64,000 nucleotides of DNA from Nocardia brevicatena NBRC 12119 (GCF_000308495.1 NZ_BAFU01000033.1:20421-84420), one strand, 5' to 3'. Counted from the first letter of the stretch, positions 47,841 through 56,378 are shown. The notes: generated by a model from the sequence alone, not told the origin. A program made the numbers and translations.

Positions 47841-48656
47841 TCACCAGATGTCGGGCTCGGGCTCGCGGAGTTGCCGGTCGGCGTCCGCCAGCCAGGTGGT
47901 GAAGCGGGCGGTGAGATCGGCACGGCCGGCGGGACGGACGGTGATGTGCCGGCCACGGGTTTCGGTATAGCGGCCGTCGTCGGTGATGTCGTACCACTGG
48001 ATGGTGCGGATGGCGTCGGGACGGGTGTAGAGGGGGCCGAGGCGGAGGCCGGCCGAGCCACCGCCGTCGGCGGGGCGGCGCAGGAGGCGGCGGTATTGCT
48101 CGCGGGGGCTGTTGTGGGCGTTGTCCTCGAAGAGGGACGTGCCGGCGGGTTCGAGGTCGTCGGGGTGGAAGGTGGCGGCGGGGCGGATGCCGGGGGCACG
48201 CGGTGGAATGGCGTGGGCCAAGGCGGCGGGAAGGGCTTCCGGGCGGATCAGGCGCACATGGACGGGACCGTTTTCGCTGCCGCGGCAGAGTTGCCGCAGA
48301 GTGACGGCGTAGTGGCGATTGCGGGCGCCCACGATCCGGTATACGCACACCAGGTCGTCGGTTTTGTGTTCGCGGATGCCGCCGAGGATTTCGATGCGGG
48401 CCTCGGAGATGGACAGGGTGTGCAGGGCGAGCCCGATTACCTCGAGTTCGTCATCCGAGTAGCGGGCGCGGACGACGGCACGATGTCGGTCGAAGTCGTT
48501 CTCGGTGGTGAACCGACTGAGGTATTTCAGTGGGCGCGGGAACCGATCGTGGGCCTCGTTGTACCAGAGTGCGGCGAAATCTTCGGTGTCCCAAGTCCAG
48601 TCGGGCATCCGTGTCCATTCATCGGGTCTATGGGCTCTCGGCGTCTCGATTCGCAT
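47841..48656 (-). CDS. EspG-family ESX chaperone (second locus)
   Basis: A 271-residue EspG-family protein. After 16 residues it reads MPDWTWDTEDFAALWYNEAH, the family N-terminus, so the true start may be ATG 48608. Further blocks are HKTDDLVCVYRIVGARNRHY and a C-terminal WYDITDDGRYTETRGRHITV. Neither start has a strong ribosome-binding site. It follows the PPE-like gene by 12 bases in the same direction and probably serves that substrate. The pair echoes the cassette at 32.5-34.7 kb but in reversed gene order. Confidence 0.8.
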   Translation of the reverse strand: MRIETPRAHRPDEWTRMPDWTWDTEDFAALWYNEAHDRFPRPLKYLSRFTTENDFDRHRAVVRARYSDDELEVIGLALHTLSISEARIEILGGIREHKTDDLVCVYRIVGARNRHYAVTLRQLCRGSENGPVHVRLIRPEALPAALAHAIPPRAPGIRPAATFHPDDLEPAGTSLFEDNAHNSPREQYRRLLRRPADGGGSAGLRLGPLYTRPDAIRTIQWYDITDDGRYTETRGRHITVRPAGRADLTARFTTWLADADRQLREPEPDIW

Positions 48657-48668
48657 GGCACGCCGATA

Positions 48669-49832
48669 TCAGTGGTCGTCGGTGTCGTCGTCCGGATTGT
48701 TACCGATAACGCCACCGGGAACGGTTTTCGGGGTCTCGCCGAGCAGTTCGGCCGTATTGTCCTGATTGACCAGATAATCCGGGAGGCCGCGTCGGGACTC
48801 TTCGTCGCGTTGCCCACCTCGCGTGCCCGTTGTCGGCGCGCCCATCGGACCTGTGCCGGACGGTCCCCGCGCCGTGGATGATCCGGTGGCGAGGGGGGTT
48901 GCCCCGACGGTTCCGGGCGTGCCGGGAACACCGCGGCCGGGGGCGGGGGTGTCGGAAACAGGGGTGCCGGGCACGCCGGGTGTACCGGGTGCCCCGGAGA
49001 TACCGGGGTTGGGGCTGCCCGGAGCGGTCACGCTGCTGGGGACGGTGGATGGCGAGGCCGATGCCGGGACGGTGGGGTCGAGGCCGCCTGGAGCGGTCGG
49101 GTCCGTGTCCGGCGCGGCCGTCGGCTCGGCGTGTCCGGGATCGCCGGTGGTGGCCTCGCCCGGTGCTGCTTCGGGCGGCTGCGGATCACCCGGCGGCGCC
49201 GTGGCTTCCGGCGCGCCGGGACCGGACACGACGGTGCCGTCCGGTGTACCCGTCGTGGTGCTGCCGGGTACGGGTGGTCCCGTGATATCCAGGGGTTGCG
49301 TGGGATCGATCGGCTCGGGGAACACCGGTATCAGACCGTCGAGGCCGAGAAACGGTCGCACATAGTGGTCGTTCATCACGGCCTGCGCCTCTTCCTGCCG
49401 GTCCTCGATCACACCGTCGCGGTGGGTGCCGACCCACGGCCAGGAGTCCTTGTGCCACCAGGGCTTCTCTTCGACGGGTTCGGGCAGTCGGCTCTTCGTG
49501 TCGACGATCGCCTGCGCCGCGTCCCACACCCGGGTGCCGAGATCGGTGAGCGGGGTGGTGAGTTCCTGGGCGGACCGGGTGTAGCGGGCGATGGCGTCCC
49601 GTGCCGCGTCGGCGGCCTCGCCTTCCCCGGCACCGGCGATGGATTTGCCGATACTGGCGCCGAATACCTCGACACCCGCCTCCCAATTGGCGGACAGGTC
49701 ACTGTAGCGGCCGGCGATCGACCAGGCCTCGCCCGCCCCGAGCGAGGCGAACGATTCGGTGATCTCGGAGTGCCTGAAGCTTTTCGACCGCTCCCCGCCG
49801 TCGGTGATCCGCGCCGGTTCGTTGCCGCTCAC
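48669..49832 (-). CDS. PPE-like/WXG ESX substrate with proline-rich tail (second locus)
   Basis: A 387-residue protein. The first 140 residues form a helical domain (YSDLSANWEAGVEVFGASIG, GEGEAADAARDAIARYTRSA), then EEKPWWHKDSWPWVGTHRDG, then about 200 residues of Pro/Gly/Thr low complexity and an acidic end (NNPDDDTDDH). No signal peptide. The GTG start at 49832 overlaps the TGA of a 24-codon frame (49829-49903), which could be a coupled mini-gene or chance. The adjacent EspG-type gene supports export by an ESX system. Confidence 0.75.
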   Translation of the reverse strand: MSGNEPARITDGGERSKSFRHSEITESFASLGAGEAWSIAGRYSDLSANWEAGVEVFGASIGKSIAGAGEGEAADAARDAIARYTRSAQELTTPLTDLGTRVWDAAQAIVDTKSRLPEPVEEKPWWHKDSWPWVGTHRDGVIEDRQEEAQAVMNDHYVRPFLGLDGLIPVFPEPIDPTQPLDITGPPVPGSTTTGTPDGTVVSGPGAPEATAPPGDPQPPEAAPGEATTGDPGHAEPTAAPDTDPTAPGGLDPTVPASASPSTVPSSVTAPGSPNPGISGAPGTPGVPGTPVSDTPAPGRGVPGTPGTVGATPLATGSSTARGPSGTGPMGAPTTGTRGGQRDEESRRGLPDYLVNQDNTAELLGETPKTVPGGVIGNNPDDDTDDH

Positions 49833-50014
49833 CGCACCGCCCCCTGTTCGGCCGCCGGTGCTCGTGTCGCGCGGATCGTGTCCGCGATCGATCGCACACT
49901 CACCCCCGTATACCGTGCCCTATGTCGTTTGCGCGCCCAACTATATCGACATAGCGGAGGGTGAGTGGGCCGCCGGCCGAGTAAGTCCGAAGTCCGTCGG
50001 GGATACTTACCGCC

Positions 50015-50584
50015 GTGCTCTCGGTGAAGATGAACGATCTGGCGGTCAGGGCCCTGGGTATGGTGTCGGGTCCTGGTTCGATGGAGCCACCGGGAGGGCT
50101 CGGCGCCGGCCTTCGCGAGTATGCGGCGCGTGGGATCGTCCGCCGAGGTGAGGTTGTGACGTGGGCCGACTCCACCGCCGACGCCGACAACGCGCCGTCG
50201 TTCTTCCCCGATCTCACCGGTTGGGAATGCAGCGACAGTTCATTTCATTTGGAGGACTTCGTCCCGGTTGATGAAGTCATCATCGATGACCAGCCGTTCA
50301 TCGGGGAGGATGATCAGCGGATTCTGCTCCTACACGGCGTCGCGTTGGCCCGAGTGATAGGCGGCCTTGTCTACGCACTCGACCCACCCACCCCCGTGCG
50401 CTGCGTCATCGGCGCCAACGAGACCGACGCCACGTTCAGGTTTCACCGAATTCGCGTCGGCGAAAGCTGGAACCAACCCAACCTGGACGACTATCGACAG
50501 GACAAAATGATCGTCGTCGACACCGAACCGGCCGACGATATGGGAAGGCCCTGGACCGACCGGAGCATGGAGTGGTCACCGTAG
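50015..50584 (+). CDS. Hypothetical protein of unknown family
   Basis: A 189-residue soluble protein, rich in Asp. The middle reads FFPDLTGWECSDSSFHLEDF and VIIDDQPFIGEDDQRILLLH; the end is RVGESWNQPNLDDYRQDKMI. No domain is recognised. The start may be GTG 50015 or ATG 50030 (MNDLAVRALG). It is divergent from the PPE-like gene, with about 180 bases between. Codon use is slightly less GC-rich than in the housekeeping genes. Confidence 0.55.
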   Translation: MLSVKMNDLAVRALGMVSGPGSMEPPGGLGAGLREYAARGIVRRGEVVTWADSTADADNAPSFFPDLTGWECSDSSFHLEDFVPVDEVIIDDQPFIGEDDQRILLLHGVALARVIGGLVYALDPPTPVRCVIGANETDATFRFHRIRVGESWNQPNLDDYRQDKMIVVDTEPADDMGRPWTDRSMEWSP

Positions 50585-50663
50585 GCGGTCGATGACCGGG
50601 GGACCGGTGCGCCACTGGTGTGGTTGTGCCGGACCTTTATGTAACGGTCGGCGAAGAACACGG

Positions 50664-50882
50664 TCAGGGTTGTAGGAAGAGTCGTTCGCAGGGGAGGCGC
50701 GGCAAACCGTCGGTTGGTCCGGATACCGGCTGTACCAGATCGACGTGCCGGCGTGTGCGGTGGTCGTGTAGGAAATTCACCGCGGCGGTACGGCATGCGG
50801 CGAAGAGGAACGATATACCGGCGACGACGACACGGATTCGGATATCCGGTTCGTCGGGGCGTGGTGAGGTGCCCATGGGCAT
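50664..50882 (-). CDS. Small hypothetical protein after the 165-residue gene
   Basis: A 72-residue frame, MPMGTSPRPDEPDIRIRVVV at its start, whose ATG lies three bases after the stop of the upstream gene (50886-51383). The close spacing suggests coupling; otherwise there is no family match. It contains AGISFLFAACRTAAVNFLHD, a weak hydrophobic stretch. Moderate chance of being real. Confidence 0.45.
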   Translation of the reverse strand: MPMGTSPRPDEPDIRIRVVVAGISFLFAACRTAAVNFLHDHRTRRHVDLVQPVSGPTDGLPRLPCERLFLQP

Positions 50883-50885
50883 CGG

Positions 50886-51383
50886 TCACTCGACGATCCG
50901 GTATGAGCCCCACATGGTACGGGGTGTCGGAAGCCCGGCGGCGCGCCGGATCGCATCGGTGACGACAAGGCCGGAGGGGCGGAACGGGCAGCGCGGTGGT
51001 TCGACCCATTGCCGCAGGTGGGTATCGAGGTCGGTGGGGGAGGGCAGGGCAATGGTGCCGCCGGTGCGGACGATGGAGACATCGAGGCGGAACATTTCGG
51101 CGAACAAGTGGACATCGTCGCCGAGATCGGGGCGGATCAGGAACGACCAGCGGTTCGAACGCGGGTGGGCGAGGATGGGACCGGTTTCGCCGTGGCGGCC
51201 GGCCAGTTCGGAACGGACGGAGCGGCCGAGCGGGGCGGGCATGGTGACGGCCCATACCCGAGTGGCGCGCATGACGATTCGACCGAGATGGGGTGGGTCC
51301 ACGATGGCCGGCAGGTCGCAGACCCGTCGGTAGAAGCGACACCTCGTTGCCGGGGTATCGCCGAAAGATATTCGGGCGCTCAT
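50886..51383 (-). CDS. Hypothetical protein divergent from the XRE/DUF5753 regulator
   Basis: A 165-residue protein, MSARISFGDTPATRCRFYRR at the start, with MRATRVWAVTMPAPLGRSVR and HPRSNRWSFLIRPDLGDDVH, ending TMWGSYRIVE. I recall similar short proteins next to DUF5753/DUF397 loci in actinobacteria, but not their role. The ATG at 51383 is preferred; the frame is open further upstream without similarity. It is divergent from the regulator at 51642, with about 260 bases between them. Confidence 0.65.
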   Translation of the reverse strand: MSARISFGDTPATRCRFYRRVCDLPAIVDPPHLGRIVMRATRVWAVTMPAPLGRSVRSELAGRHGETGPILAHPRSNRWSFLIRPDLGDDVHLFAEMFRLDVSIVRTGGTIALPSPTDLDTHLRQWVEPPRCPFRPSGLVVTDAIRRAAGLPTPRTMWGSYRIVE

Positions 51384-51641
51384 GGTTTCGGCAAACCTCG
51401 TATTCGGATCGGTGGTGGTGGGGCGCGCCCGGTTGTCGGTCGAATCTGTTACAACCTTTATGGGAGTTGGAGGGATTGGGAGCTCCCGGCCGGGTGCGTG
51501 TACAGGCAACACGCACGGCGGACCGGTGGGATGGCGAATCCGGAAATTCGAAGAATTCGAGCGAATTCCCAGCGCTTTTCCCGCCGGGCCGTACGCACAA
51601 TTCCCGGTCCGGGAAGACAACGAGACCCTAAGGGGGAAAGC

Positions 51642-52529
51642 ATGTCCGAGACGAACAGCACCCTGCCGCGTCGGCAACTCGGGCGCTACCTGCGCGAGGC
51701 GCGCGAATCCATCGGTTTGACCCTGGTCGAGGCGGCCAGGCTGATGGAATGGAGCAAGTCCGCGCTGCAACGATTGGAGAAAGGGCAGACCGAGCGCATC
51801 CGCACACACAACATCGTGCTACTGGGGGAGATCTACCAACTCGAACGTGAGGAGATCGAGGATCTGAAAGCCCTTGCGGAACAGGCGGCGGTGAAGAGTT
51901 GGTGGCACGAGTACGGTTCGTTCATCTCGCCCAGCTTCGACGTATACATGGGATTGGAGTCCAGTGCACGCGAGATAACACTTTTCCAGTCGAGCGTCAT
52001 CCCAGGTATCGTGCAGACGGCCGACTACTCTCGGACCTTGGATCGACTGTTCTTTCCACACGACACCGATGAGCAGCTCGCAAAGCGAATCGAATTGAGG
52101 CGCAGGCGTCAAAGCGTTATTCTCCGCAGAACTCGTCCGGCAACGGTGATGATGACGTTGCATGAATCAACGTTGCGGACGGTGGTAGGCAGTCCGAAAG
52201 TAATGGCTGCGCAACTGCGCCATATCGCTGACCTGAGTACGCAACCGAATGTTGAACTGCGTGTACTGGGCTTTCGGGCGGGATTACCTCTCGGCACGCC
52301 TACGGGACCGTTTGCGATCCTTGACTTCGGCTCGGCAAGTCGAGCGCACTCGGACGAGCCCACCGTGGTCTACGCAGAGGCTTTCACAGGAGCGATGTAT
52401 TTCGAGAAGGAAGCAGATGTGAGCAGGTACCGTGAAGGGTACGAAGTGTTACGCGGTGTCGCGCTGGATGTTCGGCCAACTCGAGACCTGTTGCGTGGAG
52501 TAGCAAGGGAGTATGAACGTGAACGTTGA
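51642..52529 (+). CDS. XRE-family regulator with DUF5753 domain
   Basis: A 295-residue protein with an N-terminal helix-turn-helix (LGRYLREARESIGLTLVEAA, MEWSKSALQRLEKGQTERIR) and a C-terminal DUF5753 domain (SSVIPGIVQTADYSRTLDRL, LHESTLRTVVGSPKVMAAQL, PTVVYAEAFTGAMYFEKEAD). Such regulators are abundant in Streptomyces and Nocardia and pair with DUF397 genes (BldB/WhiJ-like systems). The ATG follows AGGGGGAAAG. It overlaps the first DUF397 gene by 17 bases, so they are cotranscribed. Confidence 0.93.
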   Translation: MSETNSTLPRRQLGRYLREARESIGLTLVEAARLMEWSKSALQRLEKGQTERIRTHNIVLLGEIYQLEREEIEDLKALAEQAAVKSWWHEYGSFISPSFDVYMGLESSAREITLFQSSVIPGIVQTADYSRTLDRLFFPHDTDEQLAKRIELRRRRQSVILRRTRPATVMMTLHESTLRTVVGSPKVMAAQLRHIADLSTQPNVELRVLGFRAGLPLGTPTGPFAILDFGSASRAHSDEPTVVYAEAFTGAMYFEKEADVSRYREGYEVLRGVALDVRPTRDLLRGVAREYERER

Positions 52530-52725
52530 TCTGGCAGATGCAAGGTGGTTCAAGAGCAGCCACAGCAGTGGAGGCCAGGAATGTGTCGAGGTCGCCTTCG
52601 GCGGTCGCGGCATGGTTGGTGTCCGTGACTCCAAGAACCCCTCTGGTCAGGCATTGGTCTTCTCGTCGGCTGAGTGGTCGGCATTCACGGCGTCCCTCGC
52701 GGATGGAGGGTTCGTCCCACGGTGA
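52513..52725 (+). CDS. DUF397 protein, copy 1
   Basis: A 70-residue DUF397 protein, with ARWFKSSHSSGGQECVEVAF and VRDSKNPSGQALVFSSAEWS. These small partners of XRE-DUF5753 regulators are thought to modulate them, possibly as an antitoxin-like or developmental switch. The start lies inside the 3' end of the regulator gene. Confidence 0.92.
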   Translation: MNVNVDLADARWFKSSHSSGGQECVEVAFGGRGMVGVRDSKNPSGQALVFSSAEWSAFTASLADGGFVPR

Positions 52726-52748
52726 GCTGGGCGCGTCGTTCAACGGTA

Positions 52749-52961
52749 ATGAGCGTGATAGTCGAAGGGCCGAGCGTGAAGTGGTTCAAGAGCAGCCACA
52801 GCGGTGGCGGACAAGACTGCGTAGAGATCGCGTTCATTGGCCGTGACCTCATTGGTGTTCGTGACTCGAAGGATCCGAGCGGCCCTGCTCTGATGTTTGG
52901 ATCAGCGACGTGGTCTGCCTTCACCGGGTGGATCAGCGGCGAGCAGTTCGGTGGTGTGTGA
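52749..52961 (+). CDS. DUF397 protein, copy 2
   Basis: A second 70-residue DUF397 protein, MSVIVEGPSVKWFKSSHSGG at the start, with VRDSKDPSGPALMFGSATWS. It is about two-thirds identical to copy 1 and lies 23 bases after it, so the pair arose by tandem duplication. A longer frame from 52674 is not supported by similarity. Confidence 0.92.
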   Translation: MSVIVEGPSVKWFKSSHSGGGQDCVEIAFIGRDLIGVRDSKDPSGPALMFGSATWSAFTGWISGEQFGGV

Positions 52962-53028
52962 CAGGTGAACGGAAGGATACGCCGGCCGTGTGCCGCGTAT
53001 CCTTCCGTTGCGCTCGCGGTTTTGTCAC

Positions 53029-53517
53029 CTAACCTGGCGCGAGAGGTTCGGGCTGCCCGATACCAGTTTTGCTCTGTGCTGGGTCGATCGGTGTGGGGTG
53101 CTCCGGCAAGCGAGTCAGGATTCTGTGGACCCGATTGGCAAAGTTGTCGTCGGACTGCATATAGCGCTGCATGATCTCGCGATGTAAAGTCTGGATATCA
53201 TCGATAATCTGGTAGTGCTTTTCGAGAATGGCATGGACGCTGTTGTCCGAGCCCTTTCCCTTCTCTCGGAACCGTTGGACGAGGATCTGCGCGGAAGTCA
53301 GCCGGGGATTGTCTGCGCCGATACCCCATTGAGCGGCTTCAATATTGGAGATGGCCTCCGCCTCCCGTTGCATCAGGCGGATCAGAGTCTTGAACCGTTC
53401 GCAGTCGCGATCGATATAGACGAACTCTTCCGGTTCGATCCGCAGTCCCAGCCGTCCTTCGCGGGCCTCGGTGATCAGGTTCGTCAGTGATCTCCGCGGT
53501 GGAGTGCCTTCACTCAT
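53029..53517 (-). CDS. Unknown helical protein downstream of a DUF3558 lipoprotein
   Basis: A 162-residue soluble protein, MSEGTPPRRSLTNLITEARE at the start. It is highly helical (CERFKTLIRLMQREAEAISN, HAILEKHYQIIDDIQTLHRE), without signal peptide. The size and helix pattern resemble WXG/ESX-associated partner proteins, and such genes often sit beside DUF3558 lipoprotein genes in Nocardia, but no motif proves it. ATG at 53517 has an AGGA upstream. It follows the lipoprotein gene by about 43 bases in the same direction. Confidence 0.65.
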   Translation of the reverse strand: MSEGTPPRRSLTNLITEAREGRLGLRIEPEEFVYIDRDCERFKTLIRLMQREAEAISNIEAAQWGIGADNPRLTSAQILVQRFREKGKGSDNSVHAILEKHYQIIDDIQTLHREIMQRYMQSDDNFANRVHRILTRLPEHPTPIDPAQSKTGIGQPEPLAPG

Positions 53518-53560
53518 GCTTCGGGTCCTCCCCGCTGCTCGCACCGTTCATGCTTGTGGT

Positions 53561-54157
53561 TCATGTGTTGGGGGGCAAAGTGGAAACCACCTTCTCGGCG
53601 AGCGCTACTCCCAGCTCGCAGGTATCAATATGTCCTGTTTCTCGGTTCGATGCCGGATTGTCAAGATGGAATTCAAGGCTGCCGCCCTTCATTTCCACAT
53701 TGATCGAGCAGACCTCGCTGGGACGAGTCTCGTTCTTCCGTACCGAGATCGCCGGTCGTCCCGCGATCGTGAACTCTCGGCGGTCGATACTGTAGTGCTC
53801 GCGAACGAACGGAATCGTTACATTGGTTACCTGGATACTTACCGCATATCCGTTCCCTCCGGCTTTCGCCCAAGCGCAACCGCGCCATTCCGTGTCTCCG
53901 GGACCTCGAGCATTTGCCTTATTGTTGGCGATACCCTTGACGAGGTTTTCCGAGTCGAGCACGCTTTGCGGCACATCGACACATGGGTCGTATCCCTCAG
54001 GAACCGTGGTCTGCAAGCCGGTGGAGGTGAGTGTGCTGGTGGCACTGGCTCGGGAACGGGAATCGCCCTCGGCGGACGAATCACACCCGGCGACGGCGAG
54101 TCCGGTTATGACGAGTCCCGCTGTCAGGACCATGCCCACGGTAGGTCGCATGCTCAC
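53561..54157 (-). CDS. DUF3558 lipoprotein
   Basis: A 198-residue lipoprotein. The signal MRPTVGMVLTAGLVITGLAV ends at the lipobox LAVAGC. The mature part has YDPCVDVPQSVLDSENLVKG, EWRGCAWAKAGGNGYAVSIQ and RPSEVCSINVEMKGGSLEFH, the DUF3558 pattern with conserved cysteines and Trp. Its role at the cell envelope is unknown. The start is GTG 54157 or ATG 54151. The 5' end and promoter recur as a degenerate copy at 55795-55912. Confidence 0.88.
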   Translation of the reverse strand: MSMRPTVGMVLTAGLVITGLAVAGCDSSAEGDSRSRASATSTLTSTGLQTTVPEGYDPCVDVPQSVLDSENLVKGIANNKANARGPGDTEWRGCAWAKAGGNGYAVSIQVTNVTIPFVREHYSIDRREFTIAGRPAISVRKNETRPSEVCSINVEMKGGSLEFHLDNPASNRETGHIDTCELGVALAEKVVSTLPPNT

Positions 54158-54211
54158 CCCCCGCCTTCCGCGCTCCGCGTCGGTCGTCTACCGCGCGACT
54201 ATAGCCGACAT
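54092..54211. repeat. Direct repeat copy 1: 5' end and upstream region of the DUF3558 gene
   Basis: About 120 bases covering the signal-peptide codons and promoter region of the DUF3558 gene. They recur at 55795-55912 with scattered changes (shared blocks cggttatgacgagtc, gcatgctcaccccc, gccttccgcgctccgcgtcg, tatagccgaca). The two copies flank the P450 gene at 54370-55725. Confidence 0.85.
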
Positions 54212-54369
54212 CGTCCGCGCCGGTGCGTCTTGGCGGCGGGTGCTTCAACCCCGGGAGTCGTCCTGTGTGTGAGGAGGATGAACGACGACAGCGCTACCGC
54301 GCCGATCAGGGGGTCACGGCGGAGCGGCCCTTCGGCGGGCCGGTGTGACCCGGCCGATTGTCCGTACGA

Positions 54370-55725
54370 CTATTGCCGTTCGGTCACCGTCGCGATGACC
54401 GGGAACTTGGTGCTGAGGGTCACCCCGGACATGGGGGTGAGGTCCGGGTTCTCGATGGTCAACTCGAACCGGCTCGTAATGGTTGCCAGCGCCAGCTGCA
54501 TCTCCATCATCGCGAACGCATTGCCGATGCAGATGTGGCTGCCCGCACCGAAGGGCAGGTACACGTTCCGGTCTCGGGCGGCGACCGCGTCGGCGGCGAA
54601 GCGGTCCGGGTCGAAGACGTCGGGCCGGTCCCAACACTCGGGGTTCCGGTGTGCGTGGTAGTAGCTGTACATCACCGAGGTACCTGCCGGGATGTGGTAG
54701 CCCCCGATCTCGTCGTCGTCGACCGTGCGACGTTGCCCCATCCATGCCGGCGGCGCGAGCCGCAATACCTCTTCCATTACTTGCTTGCCGTAGGGTAGCG
54801 CGGGCAGGTCGCTCATGGTGGCCTGCCCGCCGGCCAGCACGCTGTCGACGTCATCGCGCAGCCGCCGGCGCACCTCCGGGTGCAACTGCAACAGCAGCAT
54901 GGCCGATGTCAACGCCGAGGAGCTGGTTTCGTGACCGGCGAAGAGCATGGTGACGACCTCGTCGCGCAGCTCCCGGTCGGTGAGTTTCTCGTTGGTATCG
55001 GCGTCCGTGGCGTTCATGAGCACCGACAGCAGGCCGCCGCTGTCGGAGTCACGCAAGTCGTCGATCACCTTGTAGACGATGGCATCCATGTCGGCGATGC
55101 CGCGCCAGAAGCGGCGGTGGCTGGGCGTTGGAAACTTCAAGGGCACCAGGGGCATTCGCACGAAATGCCCCAGTTCGATGTTCACCTGCTGCGCCGCGTG
55201 GGCGAAGGAGGTGACCTCGGGACCGTGGGGATCCAATCCGAACAGCGCCCGGACCACGATCCGCAACGTGAGGTAGCTCATCTGCTCACCGACGTCGATT
55301 GTCTGTCCGGTGCGTGCGTATTCGGCCCACTTGTCACACATGGAGTCGATCTCGGCCACCATGATCTCGCTCAGCGCGCTGATTTTCGTGTGGTGGAAGG
55401 CGGGTTGAACGAGGCGTCGGTTGCGTTTCCACCGGTTGTGGTCCGCTATGGTCGCCAGTCCGCGTCCCGCGAAGGGCTCCAAGAGGTCGTACATCTGGGT
55501 TTCGCGGGTGAAGTTCACCGTGCGTTCCTGCAGGATGTACTTGATGTGATGGGGATGCGTGACCCCGACCATGGTCCCGTTGACCAGTTGGAACCGAAAG
55601 ACGTTGTCGTACCGGTCCATTGCTTCGAAGAAGAACGTAATCGGGTCGACGAGAAAGCTTTTGGTATTACGGACGCGGCCGGAGACCATCGGGGGCAGCC
55701 CGCCGACGGTGGAGGTGGAAGACAT
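54370..55725 (-). CDS. Cytochrome P450
   Basis: A 451-residue P450 with VVTMLFAGHETSSSALTSAM (I-helix), QVMEEVLRLAPPAWMGQRRT (ExxR) and LPFGAGSHICIGNAFAMMEM (heme loop). The N-terminal half (FRFQLVNGTMVGVTHPHHIK, FTRETQMYDLLEPFAGRGLA) resembles bacterial relatives of the CYP4/CYP102 fatty-acid group rather than the CYP107-type in the conservon. Substrate unknown. The gene is bracketed by a direct repeat of the DUF3558 5' region, as if inserted or duplicated with it. No redox partner is adjacent. Confidence 0.93.
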   Translation of the reverse strand: MSSTSTVGGLPPMVSGRVRNTKSFLVDPITFFFEAMDRYDNVFRFQLVNGTMVGVTHPHHIKYILQERTVNFTRETQMYDLLEPFAGRGLATIADHNRWKRNRRLVQPAFHHTKISALSEIMVAEIDSMCDKWAEYARTGQTIDVGEQMSYLTLRIVVRALFGLDPHGPEVTSFAHAAQQVNIELGHFVRMPLVPLKFPTPSHRRFWRGIADMDAIVYKVIDDLRDSDSGGLLSVLMNATDADTNEKLTDRELRDEVVTMLFAGHETSSSALTSAMLLLQLHPEVRRRLRDDVDSVLAGGQATMSDLPALPYGKQVMEEVLRLAPPAWMGQRRTVDDDEIGGYHIPAGTSVMYSYYHAHRNPECWDRPDVFDPDRFAADAVAARDRNVYLPFGAGSHICIGNAFAMMEMQLALATITSRFELTIENPDLTPMSGVTLSTKFPVIATVTERQ

Positions 55726-56186
55726 TGAATAAGTAGAACCGATCTCCTGTAAATCCGCAGTAGTTCGGCGATTGTGACCCGAAAGTGCTTCCGCGACAGC
55801 GAATTCGGTTATGACGAGTCTCGTTGTCAGGACATGTCTACGGTGGGTTGCATGCTCACCCCCGCCTTCCGCGCTCCGCGTCGACTGTCTACCGCACTGC
55901 TATAGCCGACAGCGACCGACCGAACAGCCGTAATCGCTCTCTCCGCACGCATCGAGATCCGCCACGACAGCTTCAAGGGGTGACGGATCGGGGCGAGGTT
56001 GGCCGCTATGGCGGCAGGGGCGGGAAGTGGTTGGGAACAAGAACGGGCACGTACGCCGGCACCTGGCGATCGACTCAACCGGCTGAACACATCGGTCGAC
56101 GTCACCGTCACCGCCCGCTTGTAGGAGTGAGCATCATGAGGAGCGCGCTTCGACGCCGACGGCTCTCGGGCGGCGCGGGTGCGGCC
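55726..56186. other. Intergenic stretch with a degenerate lipoprotein 5' end
   Basis: Upstream of the P450 gene. Bases 55795-55912 repeat the DUF3558 5' region; on the minus strand the corresponding frame, MQPTVDMS, is broken after eight codons. The rest contains no supported gene. Confidence 0.6.
55795..55912. repeat. Direct repeat copy 2: decayed 5' end of a DUF3558-type gene
   Basis: Aligns with 54092-54211. The lipoprotein frame is shifted, so this copy encodes nothing. It lies on the far side of the P450 gene. Confidence 0.85.
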
Positions 56187-56378
56187 CTATCGAGCCGTAC
56201 CAGCGCCGACGAGCTCGCCGGCGTCCCGTCGCGCATCCGAGGACCCGGTCCGGTCGCGAGTGTCGTCTCGACCGGAAAAACGGCGATCACACCGTTGCCG
56301 CAGGTTCGCGGCGGTGACCCACCACAGCACCGTGGGTAACAGCAACCCGACGACGAGCAATGCGAGGGCTCCGCTCAC
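56187..56378 (-). CDS. Small single-pass membrane protein
   Basis: A 63-residue frame starting at GTG 56378, VSGALALLVVGLLLPTVLWW, followed by VTAANLRQRCDRRFSGRD and a charged tail. It has one membrane helix and a basic cytoplasmic side. AAGGAGGAG six bases before the start is close to a perfect ribosome-binding site, which is the main support. No family is recognised and it stands alone. Confidence 0.6.
   Translation of the reverse strand: MSGALALLVVGLLLPTVLWWVTAANLRQRCDRRFSGRDDTRDRTGSSDARRDAGELVGAGTAR

Noticed and set aside
55827-56111. 94-codon minus-strand frame in the repeat region
   Set aside because: It runs into the decayed lipoprotein 5' copy and has no independent support.
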